A DNA stretch of 64,000 bases from positions 1 through 64,000 of the forward strand of contig NZ_BLID01000005.1 of NCBI RefSeq assembly GCF_009811315.1. The letters are read 5' to 3'. Source of the DNA: Vibrio atypicus. Its GTDB lineage: Bacteria; Pseudomonadota; Gammaproteobacteria; Enterobacterales; Vibrionaceae. The translations under genes and the position numbers were made by a program. Shown here in pieces: positions 44,834 to 53,275 of the stretch (position 1 is its first letter; each line of letters starts with the position of its first letter). Below the pieces are notes generated by a model. That model made no database searches. It saw only the letters and a list, made by a program, of their open reading frames with translations, and was not told where the DNA came from.

Positions 44834-46054
44834 ATGACGATGGAGAAAGTGTACGATTACATCATTGTTGGCGGTGGTATTGTTGGTGTGTCTACGGCTT
44901 GGCAACTTAAACAAGCGCATCCGGATAAATCGATTTTGCTCATCGAGAAAGAATCGGGGTTTGCAAAACATCAAACGGGTCACAACAGCGGCGTAATTCA
45001 CGCTGGTGTGTACTATCAGCCGGGCAGTCTGAAAGCGGAATTCTGTAAGCGTGGCGTAGAGCGAACGTTAAGCTTTTGCCAACAGCATCAAATCGCCGTC
45101 GAAAATTGCGGTAAGTTGCTGGTGGCGACGAACAACCAAGAGCTCGAACGAATGAACGCGCTGTATCAACGCTGTCATGATAACGGTATCGATGTTGATC
45201 TGCTCGATGAAGCTCAATTGAAACTCGCTGAGCCGAATATCACCGGGCTAGGTGCCATCTACGTCAAATCGACCAGTATTGTGGATTACACTTTAGTCAC
45301 TGAAAAAATGGCCGAGCAGTTTGTTGAGCTTGGTGGTGAGGTTGCCTTAAATACTGAGGTGATCTCAGCTCAAGAAACCAGTGATGATGTTTATCTGACT
45401 TGCCTGAAGGAAGGCCAAAGTTCTGTTGTGGTTGGTCAGTTCCTGATTACTTGCTCGGGTTTGATGGCGGATCGGATGACCAAAATGCTCTCAATCGAAA
45501 CGGATTTTCAAGTAGTTCCTTATCGAGGTGAGTACTACCAGCTCGACGCCAAACATAATCAAGTCGTTAACCATCTTATCTACCCGATACCGGATCCAGA
45601 CTTACCATTTTTAGGGGTTCATTTAACTCGAATGATAGATGGTTCGGTTACTGTGGGGCCTAATGCTGTGCAAGGTTGGAAGCGAGAAGGTTATGCGGCG
45701 ATCAATTTCAGCTTAAAAGACACTTGGCAGATGCTACGTTTCAGTGGTTTTTGGAAAGTGACAGCTAAGCATCTCAAAACAGGGTTAATTGAGTTTAAGA
45801 ATTCTTGGTGGAAACCGGGATATTTGAAGCTGGTTAATAAATACTGTCCGAGCATTTCAGCACAAGATCTAAAACCTTATCCGGCAGGGATTCGAGCGCA
45901 AGCCGTGATGAGTGATGGAACCTTAGTGCATGACTTCTTGTTTGCTGAAAGTCCACGTAGCCTGCATGTCTGTAATGCGCCATCACCGGCGGCAACTTCA
46001 GCGATGCCCATTGGTGAGTATATTTGCCAAAAGGTCATCGCTAAAGTGGGGTAA
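44834..46054 (+). CDS. lhgO: LhgO-like L-2-hydroxyglutarate oxidase
   Basis: The 406-residue FAD enzyme has an N-terminal dinucleotide fold YIIVGGGIVGVSTAWQL (about 9-25). The family motif HQTGHNSGVIHAGVYYQPGS is near residues 46-65. The length and ending (PSPAATSAMPIGEYI) fit LhgO/YgaF of the DAO superfamily, which oxidises L-2-hydroxyglutarate to 2-oxoglutarate and passes electrons to quinones. It starts 1 bp after the permease stop, so uptake and oxidation are co-expressed. An alternative start at 44840 is possible. Confidence 0.85.
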   Translation: MTMEKVYDYIIVGGGIVGVSTAWQLKQAHPDKSILLIEKESGFAKHQTGHNSGVIHAGVYYQPGSLKAEFCKRGVERTLSFCQQHQIAVENCGKLLVATNNQELERMNALYQRCHDNGIDVDLLDEAQLKLAEPNITGLGAIYVKSTSIVDYTLVTEKMAEQFVELGGEVALNTEVISAQETSDDVYLTCLKEGQSSVVVGQFLITCSGLMADRMTKMLSIETDFQVVPYRGEYYQLDAKHNQVVNHLIYPIPDPDLPFLGVHLTRMIDGSVTVGPNAVQGWKREGYAAINFSLKDTWQMLRFSGFWKVTAKHLKTGLIEFKNSWWKPGYLKLVNKYCPSISAQDLKPYPAGIRAQAVMSDGTLVHDFLFAESPRSLHVCNAPSPAATSAMPIGEYICQKVIAKVG

Positions 46055-46066
46055 ATAATAATTGGG

Positions 46067-46522
46067 TTAAGGTGTCGGAATGGTATTAAAAGTCGCGTCA
46101 AATACGCTTCTATCGCCTTCTGACAACTTAGCCTGATAATCAAGCGCTTGTTGGTAGAACTCTGCGGCCTGTGTTTGTTGACCTGATATGGACAATGCGT
46201 GGCTTAATACCGCGTTAGTGAATGCTTGAATCCAATCCGCCCCTTCGCCATCAAAGTGTTCAAATGCACTTTGGGCAAACGAAATACTTAGCTCTGATCC
46301 GCTGATACAAAGTGCTCTAGCAACTGCGAGCTCAGCAAGATGAATGTTGTCTGCCGTGCCTACGCTTGACCAATGATAGAGCGACGAAAATGCAACCGTG
46401 AGTAATCGTTGCTGCTCTTGCGTTGTACTGGCTTTTTCAGACAAGCTCCAAAATTCATTGTTACTTTCGATAGCGAAGTAGCGGTTTAGGCGAGTGATTT
46501 CATCTTGTGTTGGTTTTGCCAT
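46067..46522 (-). CDS. Hypothetical helical protein, TPR-like
   Basis: The 151-residue protein starts MAKPTQDEITRLNRYFAIES at 46522, with AAGGACG 6 bp upstream; the frame extends further but that part lacks a start signal. The sequence is almost entirely amphipathic helix with Ala-rich pairs such as LAELAVARALCIS and QTQAAEFYQQALDYQAKL, reminiscent of tetratricopeptide repeats. No family is recognised. It lies convergent with lhgO, 12 bp apart, and separate from the PTS genes. Confidence 0.65.
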   Translation of the reverse strand: MAKPTQDEITRLNRYFAIESNNEFWSLSEKASTTQEQQRLLTVAFSSLYHWSSVGTADNIHLAELAVARALCISGSELSISFAQSAFEHFDGEGADWIQAFTNAVLSHALSISGQQTQAAEFYQQALDYQAKLSEGDRSVFDATFNTIPTP

Positions 46523-46671
46523 GAGACGTCCTTTTATTATTTTGAATAGATACATATGGGCTGAACTCTAAATGGTATCTATCGTCCCCGAAAAGGCACT
46601 ATTTCAGAACAAGCTCTTGGAAACACTCTAGGTTTTTGATGTAAGAAGGTTGCAAATAGTTGGAATAAAAC

Positions 46672-46707
46672 AAAAAAGCCCGAGCGTCTATTTGCTCGGG
46701 CTTTTTT
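46672..46707. terminator. Terminator after the EIIBC gene
   Basis: AAAAAAGCCCGAGC-gtctattt-GCTCGGGCTTTTTT is a perfect 14-bp inverted repeat with T-tracts in both directions. On the minus strand it ends the EIIA-EIIBC transcript. Confidence 0.93.
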
Positions 46708-46720
46708 AGGGTTGGTTGAT

Positions 46721-48118
46721 TTATGCTTGAATCAACTCACTCGCTTTCTTCATTGCTTCTTTGGTTGAGCATTCAATTACGTTCGCGTTAGCAAAGCGGT
46801 GTGCATCTTTCACTTGGATATCGTGAGCTAAGATAACCAGCTTAGCGTTTGCTACATCTAGGTCAGTGATACGGTTTTGGATACCGTTTTGACCTTGAGT
46901 TTCTACTTTGATTTTAAGACCTGCAGCCGCACCTGCTTTTTCCAGTGCTTTCGCTGCCATGAAGGTGTGTGCTACGCCAGATGGGCAACATGTTACTGCT
47001 ACGATGTCGTACTCGCCTTCGCCTGCTGCTGGAGCTGCTTGAGCCTGAACTGGTGCTGCTTCTACCATCTCTTCTTCTGATTCTTCAGCAACTGGTTTCC
47101 AGAAGCCAACGATAACTGCTGTTGTCAGTGAGCCTAGTGCAATACCTACAACGTACATTGGGATGTTGCTTGATACAGGCGCTGTGATTAGGCCGCCCCA
47201 CGGTGCGTGCAGTAATACATCAGTTAGGAAGCCGAACACACAGCCAACGATACCACCAGCAACGATTGATGGAAGTACGCGCATTGGGTCATTTGCCGCG
47301 AACGGAATTGCACCTTCAGAGATACCGATAGAGCCCATGATTGCGGCAGCTTTACCTGCTTCTTGCTCTTGCTTAGTGAACTTCTTCTTGAATAGGAAAG
47401 TTGCTAGCGCCATACCTAGAGGAGGCGTACAGATTGCGATGCCTACACCACCCATTAGCCATGGTTGAGTATCCACTTGAGTTTGAGCAAATAGGGTTGC
47501 AACTTTGTTGATAGGGCCGCCCATATCGAATGCCGTCATACCACCAAGAATCGCACCAAGAACCACTTTAGAAGCGCCAGCCATTGAAGCTAGGAATTCG
47601 TTCATTGAAGCCATGAACAGTTTAATCGGCTCACCGATACCCCATAGAACGATACCTGCTGAAATCAACGTACCAATAAGCGGGTAGATGAAGTAAGCAC
47701 CAAGCGCGGTCATGTTGGCAGAAAGAGGGATTTTCTTAAGTTGGAATACCACACCACCCGCGATGAAACCTGCCACGATACAACCAAGGAAGCCGCCGCC
47801 CATGTCAGCCATGATGCCAGAAGAGATCATTGCAGGTGCAAGTGCTGGTTTATCAGCAATTGAGTAGCCAATGAAGCCACCAAGGATGATTGGGAACAGT
47901 ACTAGACCTTTAATGCCGATATTAGAAATATCCGCCAGTAAACCATCTGCAGGAACTGCACCTTTACCCGATGCCATTACCGCCAGCGCCAGTAGTACAC
48001 CACCCGCAACGATAAATGGAAGCATGTGAGAAGTACCGAATAAAAGGTGACCTTTCATGGTGCTTAAGAGTTTTTTAAAGTCGCTATTATTAGTAGCTTG
48101 AGCTGTTAGGGTACTCAT
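46721..48118 (-). CDS. PTS fructose-family EIIC-EIIB protein
   Basis: The 465-residue protein has the order C-B. The N-terminal EIIC membrane domain (about 20-345; HLLFGTSHMLPFIVAGGVLL, FDMGGPINKVATLFAQTQ) is followed by an EIIB domain (about 375-465) with the phospho-Cys in VTCCPSGVAHTFMAA. The linker is Glu/Ala/Pro-rich. It takes phosphate from the separate EIIA encoded 13 bp upstream. The fructose/mannitol-like subfamily is clear; the sugar is not. Paralogous to the A-C-B protein at 54.6 kb. Confidence 0.92.
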   Translation of the reverse strand: MSTLTAQATNNSDFKKLLSTMKGHLLFGTSHMLPFIVAGGVLLALAVMASGKGAVPADGLLADISNIGIKGLVLFPIILGGFIGYSIADKPALAPAMISSGIMADMGGGFLGCIVAGFIAGGVVFQLKKIPLSANMTALGAYFIYPLIGTLISAGIVLWGIGEPIKLFMASMNEFLASMAGASKVVLGAILGGMTAFDMGGPINKVATLFAQTQVDTQPWLMGGVGIAICTPPLGMALATFLFKKKFTKQEQEAGKAAAIMGSIGISEGAIPFAANDPMRVLPSIVAGGIVGCVFGFLTDVLLHAPWGGLITAPVSSNIPMYVVGIALGSLTTAVIVGFWKPVAEESEEEMVEAAPVQAQAAPAAGEGEYDIVAVTCCPSGVAHTFMAAKALEKAGAAAGLKIKVETQGQNGIQNRITDLDVANAKLVILAHDIQVKDAHRFANANVIECSTKEAMKKASELIQA

Positions 48119-48131
48119 AATTTGTTACGCC

Positions 48132-48572
48132 TTATGAATTAATTAAAATATTAAGGATTTGTTGTTCATCTTTTGCGTTATGGATATCTTGAATAAATTC
48201 ATCGCTGAATTTTCCAAATAGTTCTTGTAGTACGTAAATATGATGATCAGCACCGTTATCTGGTGATGCGATCATAAAAAATAGCGTTGGTTTAATGCCA
48301 TCTTCGTCGCCATACTCAATGCCTTCACGCTTTACACCTACAGCGATCGCAGGTTCAATTACCGCTTGGCTCTTAGAGTGAGGGTAAGCAATGCCATCCA
48401 TTGATGTGATACTTTGAGACTCACGAATTTCGATGTCCGCTAAGAAGGCTTCTTTACTATTGATTCTGTTGTTTTCAAATAACATTGTCGCCAGTTCTTC
48501 AAACAGTTCTTTTTTATTATTTGCTTGAAGGTTGCCATTAATTAAATTGACGTTAGTTAGTTGTGTGATCAT
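48132..48572 (-). CDS. PTS fructose-family EIIA protein
   Basis: The 146-residue single-domain EIIA (PTS_EIIA type 2) has the phospho-His in DGIAYPHSKSQAVIEPAIAV (about 60-79). Another family motif is LFFMIASPDNGADHHIYVLQEL. It precedes and overlaps in function with the EIIBC gene and likely forms a two-gene transcript with it. Its promoter region (48573-48771) contains CRP-like half-matches. Confidence 0.92.
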   Translation of the reverse strand: MITQLTNVNLINGNLQANNKKELFEELATMLFENNRINSKEAFLADIEIRESQSITSMDGIAYPHSKSQAVIEPAIAVGVKREGIEYGDEDGIKPTLFFMIASPDNGADHHIYVLQELFGKFSDEFIQDIHNAKDEQQILNILINS

Positions 48573-48683
48573 TTATTAACTCATTCACTATTGAAGTTCT
48601 GAGTTAAAATTAATAGATCGCAAAGGATTGCGAAATAGCAAAAAAAAGCCTTTCACTGTACATTTGTATCCAGCAAATTTAAG

Positions 48684-48699
48684 TGTGATTTGCATCATT
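48684..48699. promoter_or_regulatory. Possible CRP site upstream of the EIIA-EIIBC operon
   Basis: TGTGA-TTTGCA-TCATT has a perfect left half and a three-of-five right half relative to TGTGA-N6-TCACA. It is 112 bp upstream of the EIIA start on the minus strand. Catabolite control is expected for PTS genes, but the match is partial. Confidence 0.4.
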
Positions 48700-48771
48700 A
48701 ATGCTATGTGATTCCGGTCTCGGTTATGGCGGTGAGAGGTCTGTGTTTTAAGCAAAATGACGGCGCATAAA

Positions 48772-48797
48772 AACAAAAAGCCCCGCATAAGCAGGGC
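48772..48797 (-). terminator. Terminator after manA
   Basis: On the minus strand GCCCTGC-ttat-GCGGGGC, with one G-U pair, is followed by TTTTTGTTT. It lies 35 bp after the manA stop and separates the EIIABC-manA unit from the EIIA-EIIBC unit. Confidence 0.85.
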
Positions 48798-48831
48798 ATT
48801 GGTAGTGAAGTGTAGTTAGCTTTTAGTTTGA

Positions 48832-50049
48832 TTAGCTGTAAGCGCGAGCCACTCGGCCCTTGCAGTCAATGGTATAGCTGTTGGCATACGCAGGAATGAA
48901 GACTGATTGGCCTTTCCCGATGACGCACTGCTCGCCACAAATGTGGGTCAGGGTCATAGCTTCATCGAGTGGCAGCAGAATTTCAGCGCCTTGTGTGTCA
49001 ATTTCTCGCTGTTCAGAGTGTTCAATAATAGCGAATTTAAAATCTTCGACTGGAATTGGGTATTCCAGCATGCCATTGTCATGAGTAGGCTCTAGCAGCA
49101 GGCTATCGATGCGCTTTTCATTAAAGCGGGTGCAAGAGACCAGCTCTTTCACATCCATGTATTTTGGCGTTAGTCCGGCGCGCAGGACGTTGTCAGAGTT
49201 CGCCATGATCTCAAGCCCTGTACCTTTGATGTAGGCATGTGGTGTTTCGGCATCTAAGTACATTGCTTGGCCGGGTTTTAAGGCAATCACATTGAGGATC
49301 AACGGAGCAAACAAGCCAACATCGCCAGGGTATTGCTCTTCCAGCTCCGCAATCAGGTTAAACAGTGGCGTCGGTGATAGCTTGGCTTTCATGATAAGCA
49401 TCATCAGCGCGACTTCTTTCCGTTCACCTTGCAGTGATAACAATCCTGCGAAAAAGCTCGCTAGGCCATTTGGCGTTTGATCGCCCGATAAGTCGTTTAC
49501 CAGTGAGTTAAGCTCAGGAATATCAAGGTAGTTGAAATGAGCAAGGATCTCGCTAATCGGCCTAAAGCCATTCATCGCGGTATAGTCGGTCAACGCGTAG
49601 ACCAACTCTGGCTTATGGTTCGCATCTTTGTAGTTGCGATTGCTTGCAGACAGCGGAATACCTTGCTGCTCTTCGTGTTCAAAACCAAGCTCGGCTTGTT
49701 GTTTATTCGGGTGAACCTGGATAGAGAGTGCTTTTTCAGCAGCGAGCACTTTAAATAGGTATGGCAGCTCACCAAATCGGCTAGCAATCTTGTCACTTAA
49801 GAATAGGCTAAGGTTCTGGCTGATTAGGTTTGAGAGTTTAGCCTGCTCAGCGCCTGTATCGACCATTGAGCAACCATTTGGGTGAGCGCCCATCCAGATC
49901 TCGGCTTGAGGTTCACCTGCTGTATTCGCAGTACCAAACAGTTGAGTAAACGAAGATGGGCTGCCCCATGCGTAGTTTTGAATAATGTTGGTCATCGGGT
50001 AGAAAACGCGCTGTACAAATGAGCCGTTTGCTAAAGAAAAATCAGACAT
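48832..50049 (-). CDS. manA: Mannose-6-phosphate isomerase
   Basis: The 405-residue type I phosphomannose isomerase has IIQNYAWGSPSSFTQLFG near the N-terminus. Metal-ligand regions AEIWMGAHPNGCS, LSIQVHPNKQQAELGF and DANHKPELVYALT are present, as is the catalytic segment YLDAETPHAYIKGTGLEIMA. I start at MSDFSLANGS (50049) with GGTGA 5 bp upstream. It interconverts mannose-6-P and fructose-6-P. Being 84 bp downstream of the EIIABC gene on the same strand, it supports mannose as that transporter's sugar. Confidence 0.95.
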   Translation of the reverse strand: MSDFSLANGSFVQRVFYPMTNIIQNYAWGSPSSFTQLFGTANTAGEPQAEIWMGAHPNGCSMVDTGAEQAKLSNLISQNLSLFLSDKIASRFGELPYLFKVLAAEKALSIQVHPNKQQAELGFEHEEQQGIPLSASNRNYKDANHKPELVYALTDYTAMNGFRPISEILAHFNYLDIPELNSLVNDLSGDQTPNGLASFFAGLLSLQGERKEVALMMLIMKAKLSPTPLFNLIAELEEQYPGDVGLFAPLILNVIALKPGQAMYLDAETPHAYIKGTGLEIMANSDNVLRAGLTPKYMDVKELVSCTRFNEKRIDSLLLEPTHDNGMLEYPIPVEDFKFAIIEHSEQREIDTQGAEILLPLDEAMTLTHICGEQCVIGKGQSVFIPAYANSYTIDCKGRVARAYS

Positions 50050-50133
50050 CGAAATCACCAAGAAAGAAACATGGCTTGAGCCCACTCGCGTTGTTCGAAT
50101 CGAAAGTGCTCAAGCCATTGAAGTAGAAAAGAC

Positions 50134-52038
50134 TTAAGCAGCAGCGGTGGTTAGCTTGGCTTTACGTAGATTTTTAAGTGCGATACAAGTAACAGCCGTC
50201 ACACCTGCACCTGATGCCATACATACAAGCGCAAGCAGCGGATAGTTCATCGCACCCAGTAGAGCCACAACAGGGCCACCGTGAGCAACGCTATTGGTGA
50301 TGCCGAATGAGAACGCCATTACCGCAGCAGTCATTGAGCCAAGAACGTTGGCTGGGATAACTGACATTGGATCTTGAGCTGCGAAAGGAATCGCACCTTC
50401 AGAGATACCCACCAAGCCCATTGCACCGGCCGCTTTACCCGCTTCAATTTCAGAAGATTCGAAGAGATCAAACTTGCGGCCAACCACAGTTGCGATCGCC
50501 ATGCCCAGTGGAGCTACAGGAATTGCACAGGCCATTGCGCCCATAAATTGAGTTTGACCGCTTGCAATCATGCCGACAGAGAACAGGAACGCGACTTTGT
50601 TGAATGGCCCACCCATATCAAAGCCAGCCATGCCACCCAGAACAATGCCAAGCAGAATAACGTTGCCAGTGCTCATACTAGTCAGTAGGGCTGTTAAGCT
50701 ATCCATCAATCCTGCGATAGGTGCGCCAATAACAAAGATAAACAGACCCGCAATGAATAGAGAACCCGTGATCGGAGCGATCATGATAGGCACAAGTGGC
50801 TGAACAAATTTGTGGTAGTTAAATGAGGTAATCCATTTAACGAAGTAACCCACTAGCAAGCCCGCGATGATAGCGCCGATAAAGCCGGTACCAGCGTCAG
50901 CGCCGTAGAAAGAGCCGTTATTGGCAATCCAGCCGCCGATTAAGCCAGGGGTTAGAGCAGGGCGGTCAGCAATCGCGTAGGCAATGTAACCAGCCAGAAT
51001 TGGGATCATCAGGGTAAAGGCAACCACACCCACTTCAAGGATTTGGTTCCACATGCTGCCAGCAGGAATGGCCATGCCTGATTCACTTGGCTCACCACCA
51101 ATCGCGAGGGCAAGGGCAATCAATAGACCACCGGTGACGACAAATGGGATCATGTGAGACACGCCATTCATCAGATAGCGATACAAGTCTGAGCGTGCTT
51201 GTGATGCTTTGTCTGCGACAGATTGATTGGCATTGGACTGCTCTGCTTGATAGCTCGGAGCATTCAGCGCCTGTTGAATCAAACCTTGCGCATCACGGAT
51301 TGGCGCTTTTACGTTCGTTTTGATAACGCGCTTACCCGCAAAACGTGCCATGTCGACTTGTTTGTCACACGCTACAACGATAGTGTCCGCACGTTTGATC
51401 TCTTCTTGAGTTGGGCTATTTTTAACCCCAATTGAACCATTGGTTTCGACTTTGATGTCGTAGCCTAATGCTGCGGCACCTTTCTCCAGCGCTTCTGCCG
51501 CTAAATAGGTGTGAGCAACACCCGCAGGGCAACCTGTTACCCCAATGATGAAGCCTTGCTTTTCAATGCTGGTATCGCTTTCTACAGCTTTAGGTTTTTC
51601 AAGTAATAGATTGAGCGCCGCTTGTTCAGAATTCGTATTCATGAAGTTGTCGATAAAACCTTCTTCAATCAGTTTTGAAGAGAGCTCTGCAAGTACTTCG
51701 ATGTGATGATTATCGCCACCATCTGGGGAGGCAATCATAAAAAAGAGTTTTGATGGTTGGCCGTCATCTGCGCCGTAGTCGATCCCGTGTTTGTGAATAC
51801 CAATCACCACAGCAGGTTTGATTACGGCAGTACTTTTGGCGTGAGGAAGGGCAATGCCCTCTTCGAAGCCGGTATTTCCTTGCGCTTCACGCGCTTGAAT
51901 GTCAGCAAGAAACTGAGCTTTATCTGAAATTCGACCTTGTGCGTAAAGCACATCAATAAGCTCTTCAAACACCTCTTGCTTAGAAGTGGCATTGAGCGAT
52001 AGCTTGATTAAATCTTGATTGATCAATGTTGTGATCAT
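50134..52038 (-). CDS. PTS fructose/mannose-family EIIABC protein (order A-B-C)
   Basis: The 634-residue protein has an N-terminal EIIA domain (phospho-His in EGIALPHAKSTAVIKPAVVI, about 62-81). An EIIB domain follows (phospho-Cys in GVTGCPAGVAHTYLAAEAL, about 170-190), then a C-terminal EIIC domain (about 285-625; NGVSHMIPFVVTGGLLIALA, GGMAGFDMGGPFNKVAFLF). The A-B-C order is that of MngA and FruA-like permeases. It lies upstream of manA. In V. cholerae the syntenic transporter is, as I recall, associated with mannose. The divergent AraC gene is its likely regulator. Confidence 0.92.
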   Translation of the reverse strand: MITTLINQDLIKLSLNATSKQEVFEELIDVLYAQGRISDKAQFLADIQAREAQGNTGFEEGIALPHAKSTAVIKPAVVIGIHKHGIDYGADDGQPSKLFFMIASPDGGDNHHIEVLAELSSKLIEEGFIDNFMNTNSEQAALNLLLEKPKAVESDTSIEKQGFIIGVTGCPAGVAHTYLAAEALEKGAAALGYDIKVETNGSIGVKNSPTQEEIKRADTIVVACDKQVDMARFAGKRVIKTNVKAPIRDAQGLIQQALNAPSYQAEQSNANQSVADKASQARSDLYRYLMNGVSHMIPFVVTGGLLIALALAIGGEPSESGMAIPAGSMWNQILEVGVVAFTLMIPILAGYIAYAIADRPALTPGLIGGWIANNGSFYGADAGTGFIGAIIAGLLVGYFVKWITSFNYHKFVQPLVPIMIAPITGSLFIAGLFIFVIGAPIAGLMDSLTALLTSMSTGNVILLGIVLGGMAGFDMGGPFNKVAFLFSVGMIASGQTQFMGAMACAIPVAPLGMAIATVVGRKFDLFESSEIEAGKAAGAMGLVGISEGAIPFAAQDPMSVIPANVLGSMTAAVMAFSFGITNSVAHGGPVVALLGAMNYPLLALVCMASGAGVTAVTCIALKNLRKAKLTTAAA

Positions 52039-52418
52039 AATGAACCCCTATCTACGTTTTTATTTTGATAGAGGTATTCTGAAATCTATCACTAAGCATC
52101 TGTAGTGCAGAAAAAACGCATTTACTGGACGATTGTTGCGTCATAAATAGAGTGTGATTTTGATCGGTGACTCATGCTGTTATGGGTTGGTCTTGACACG
52201 ATGTTGTGTTTTATAAGGCCTTTTGTTATTGGGGTTTCAGCAGTTTTACTGCACTTAAATTGAGCGTTGGCAAGTGTTTTGATAACTGGATATTTATCTC
52301 TTTTACTGGATTTTTGTAACCTAGATCCCGAATTGTGATTTTGCTCAATAGCGCTATGTTTCACTAAGGAGTATATCTACACGCGTAGTTTTATTGCTGC
52401 CTGCTAAGAGTTCGAAAA
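52039..52418. other. 380-bp divergent promoter region between EIIABC and the AraC regulator
   Basis: No gene is seen. The region holds the start signals of both divergent genes. TGTGA-TTTTGC-TCAAT at 52334-52349 and a TGTGATTTTGATC stretch near 52150 are CRP-like left halves with poor right halves. The AraC protein probably binds here too, but no repeated site stands out by eye. Confidence 0.45.
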
Positions 52419-53258
52419 ATGATATTTCATGACTTAATCTCCTCAGTACTTAATGAGCGAGAACCGTTTCATAACATCTGGTTTGCCGGTGATTTTCATA
52501 CGCCTCCTGCGTTTAGCTATCAGGTGAATTTTCCGCGTCTGGAATTGGTGCTGGATGGGGAGTATGCCAATGAAATGGAGAGTCATGATCGCAAAGTTAC
52601 CCAAGTTGTAGCAAAAGCTGGGGATGCGATTTTCATTCCCCCAAACTGTTGGAATAAACCGGATTGGGATACGAGCTGCTCAGTGCTGAGTATGTTGTTT
52701 GGTCGGCGACAATTGGGTTTGAGTTTAGTGAGTAAGCGTAAAGGTGAAGCGAGCTTTTATGATATTCAAAAGCACAGTATTCAAACTCGCTCTGGTTTCG
52801 CAATAGACAATATTCTAGAGGCGCTAAGCTCGCTAGCGAGAGAAAGCAATAAACAGCCGATGGACGAATTGTTGTTGCAAGCCTTACTTCAATACAGCAA
52901 AACCATGCTGGATGCGCCTGTCGAGAAATCACACAGCCGTGTTCAAGATTTGTATCAGGGGATCTGTATTTATATCCAAGAGAACTTTCATCGCCAAATT
53001 ACTCGGGACAGTATCGCGACGCGCTTTAGTATTTCCTCTAATCACCTGTCTCGTTTGTTCCGTCAGCAGGGGCACATGACGTTGGCGGATTACATTACTT
53101 GGGTTCGTGTTGACCGGGCCAAATTCATGCTCAAGAAATACAACTTTAAGCTCAATGAAGTCTCTATTCGCTGTGGCTTTAAAGATGTGAACTATTTTTG
53201 CCGAGTGTTTAAGAACAAGACAGGGCGAACCCCAACAGAATATCGCGGTTCGATTTAA
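52419..53258 (+). CDS. AraC-family transcriptional regulator
   Basis: The 279-residue protein has an N-terminal cupin-like domain (about 10-110, AKAGDAIFIPPNCWNKPDW). The C-terminal AraC DNA-binding domain (about 180-279) has two helix-turn-helices, the first in DSIATRFSISSNHLSRLFRQ and the second in NEVSIRCGFKDVNYFCRVFK, and ends TGRTPTEYRGSI. It sits between two oppositely oriented PTS gene sets and most likely controls the mannose-type EIIABC-manA unit. Ligand unknown. Confidence 0.88.
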   Translation: MIFHDLISSVLNEREPFHNIWFAGDFHTPPAFSYQVNFPRLELVLDGEYANEMESHDRKVTQVVAKAGDAIFIPPNCWNKPDWDTSCSVLSMLFGRRQLGLSLVSKRKGEASFYDIQKHSIQTRSGFAIDNILEALSSLARESNKQPMDELLLQALLQYSKTMLDAPVEKSHSRVQDLYQGICIYIQENFHRQITRDSIATRFSISSNHLSRLFRQQGHMTLADYITWVRVDRAKFMLKKYNFKLNEVSIRCGFKDVNYFCRVFKNKTGRTPTEYRGSI

Positions 53259-53275
53259 TACTGTTGGTGCGCCGA

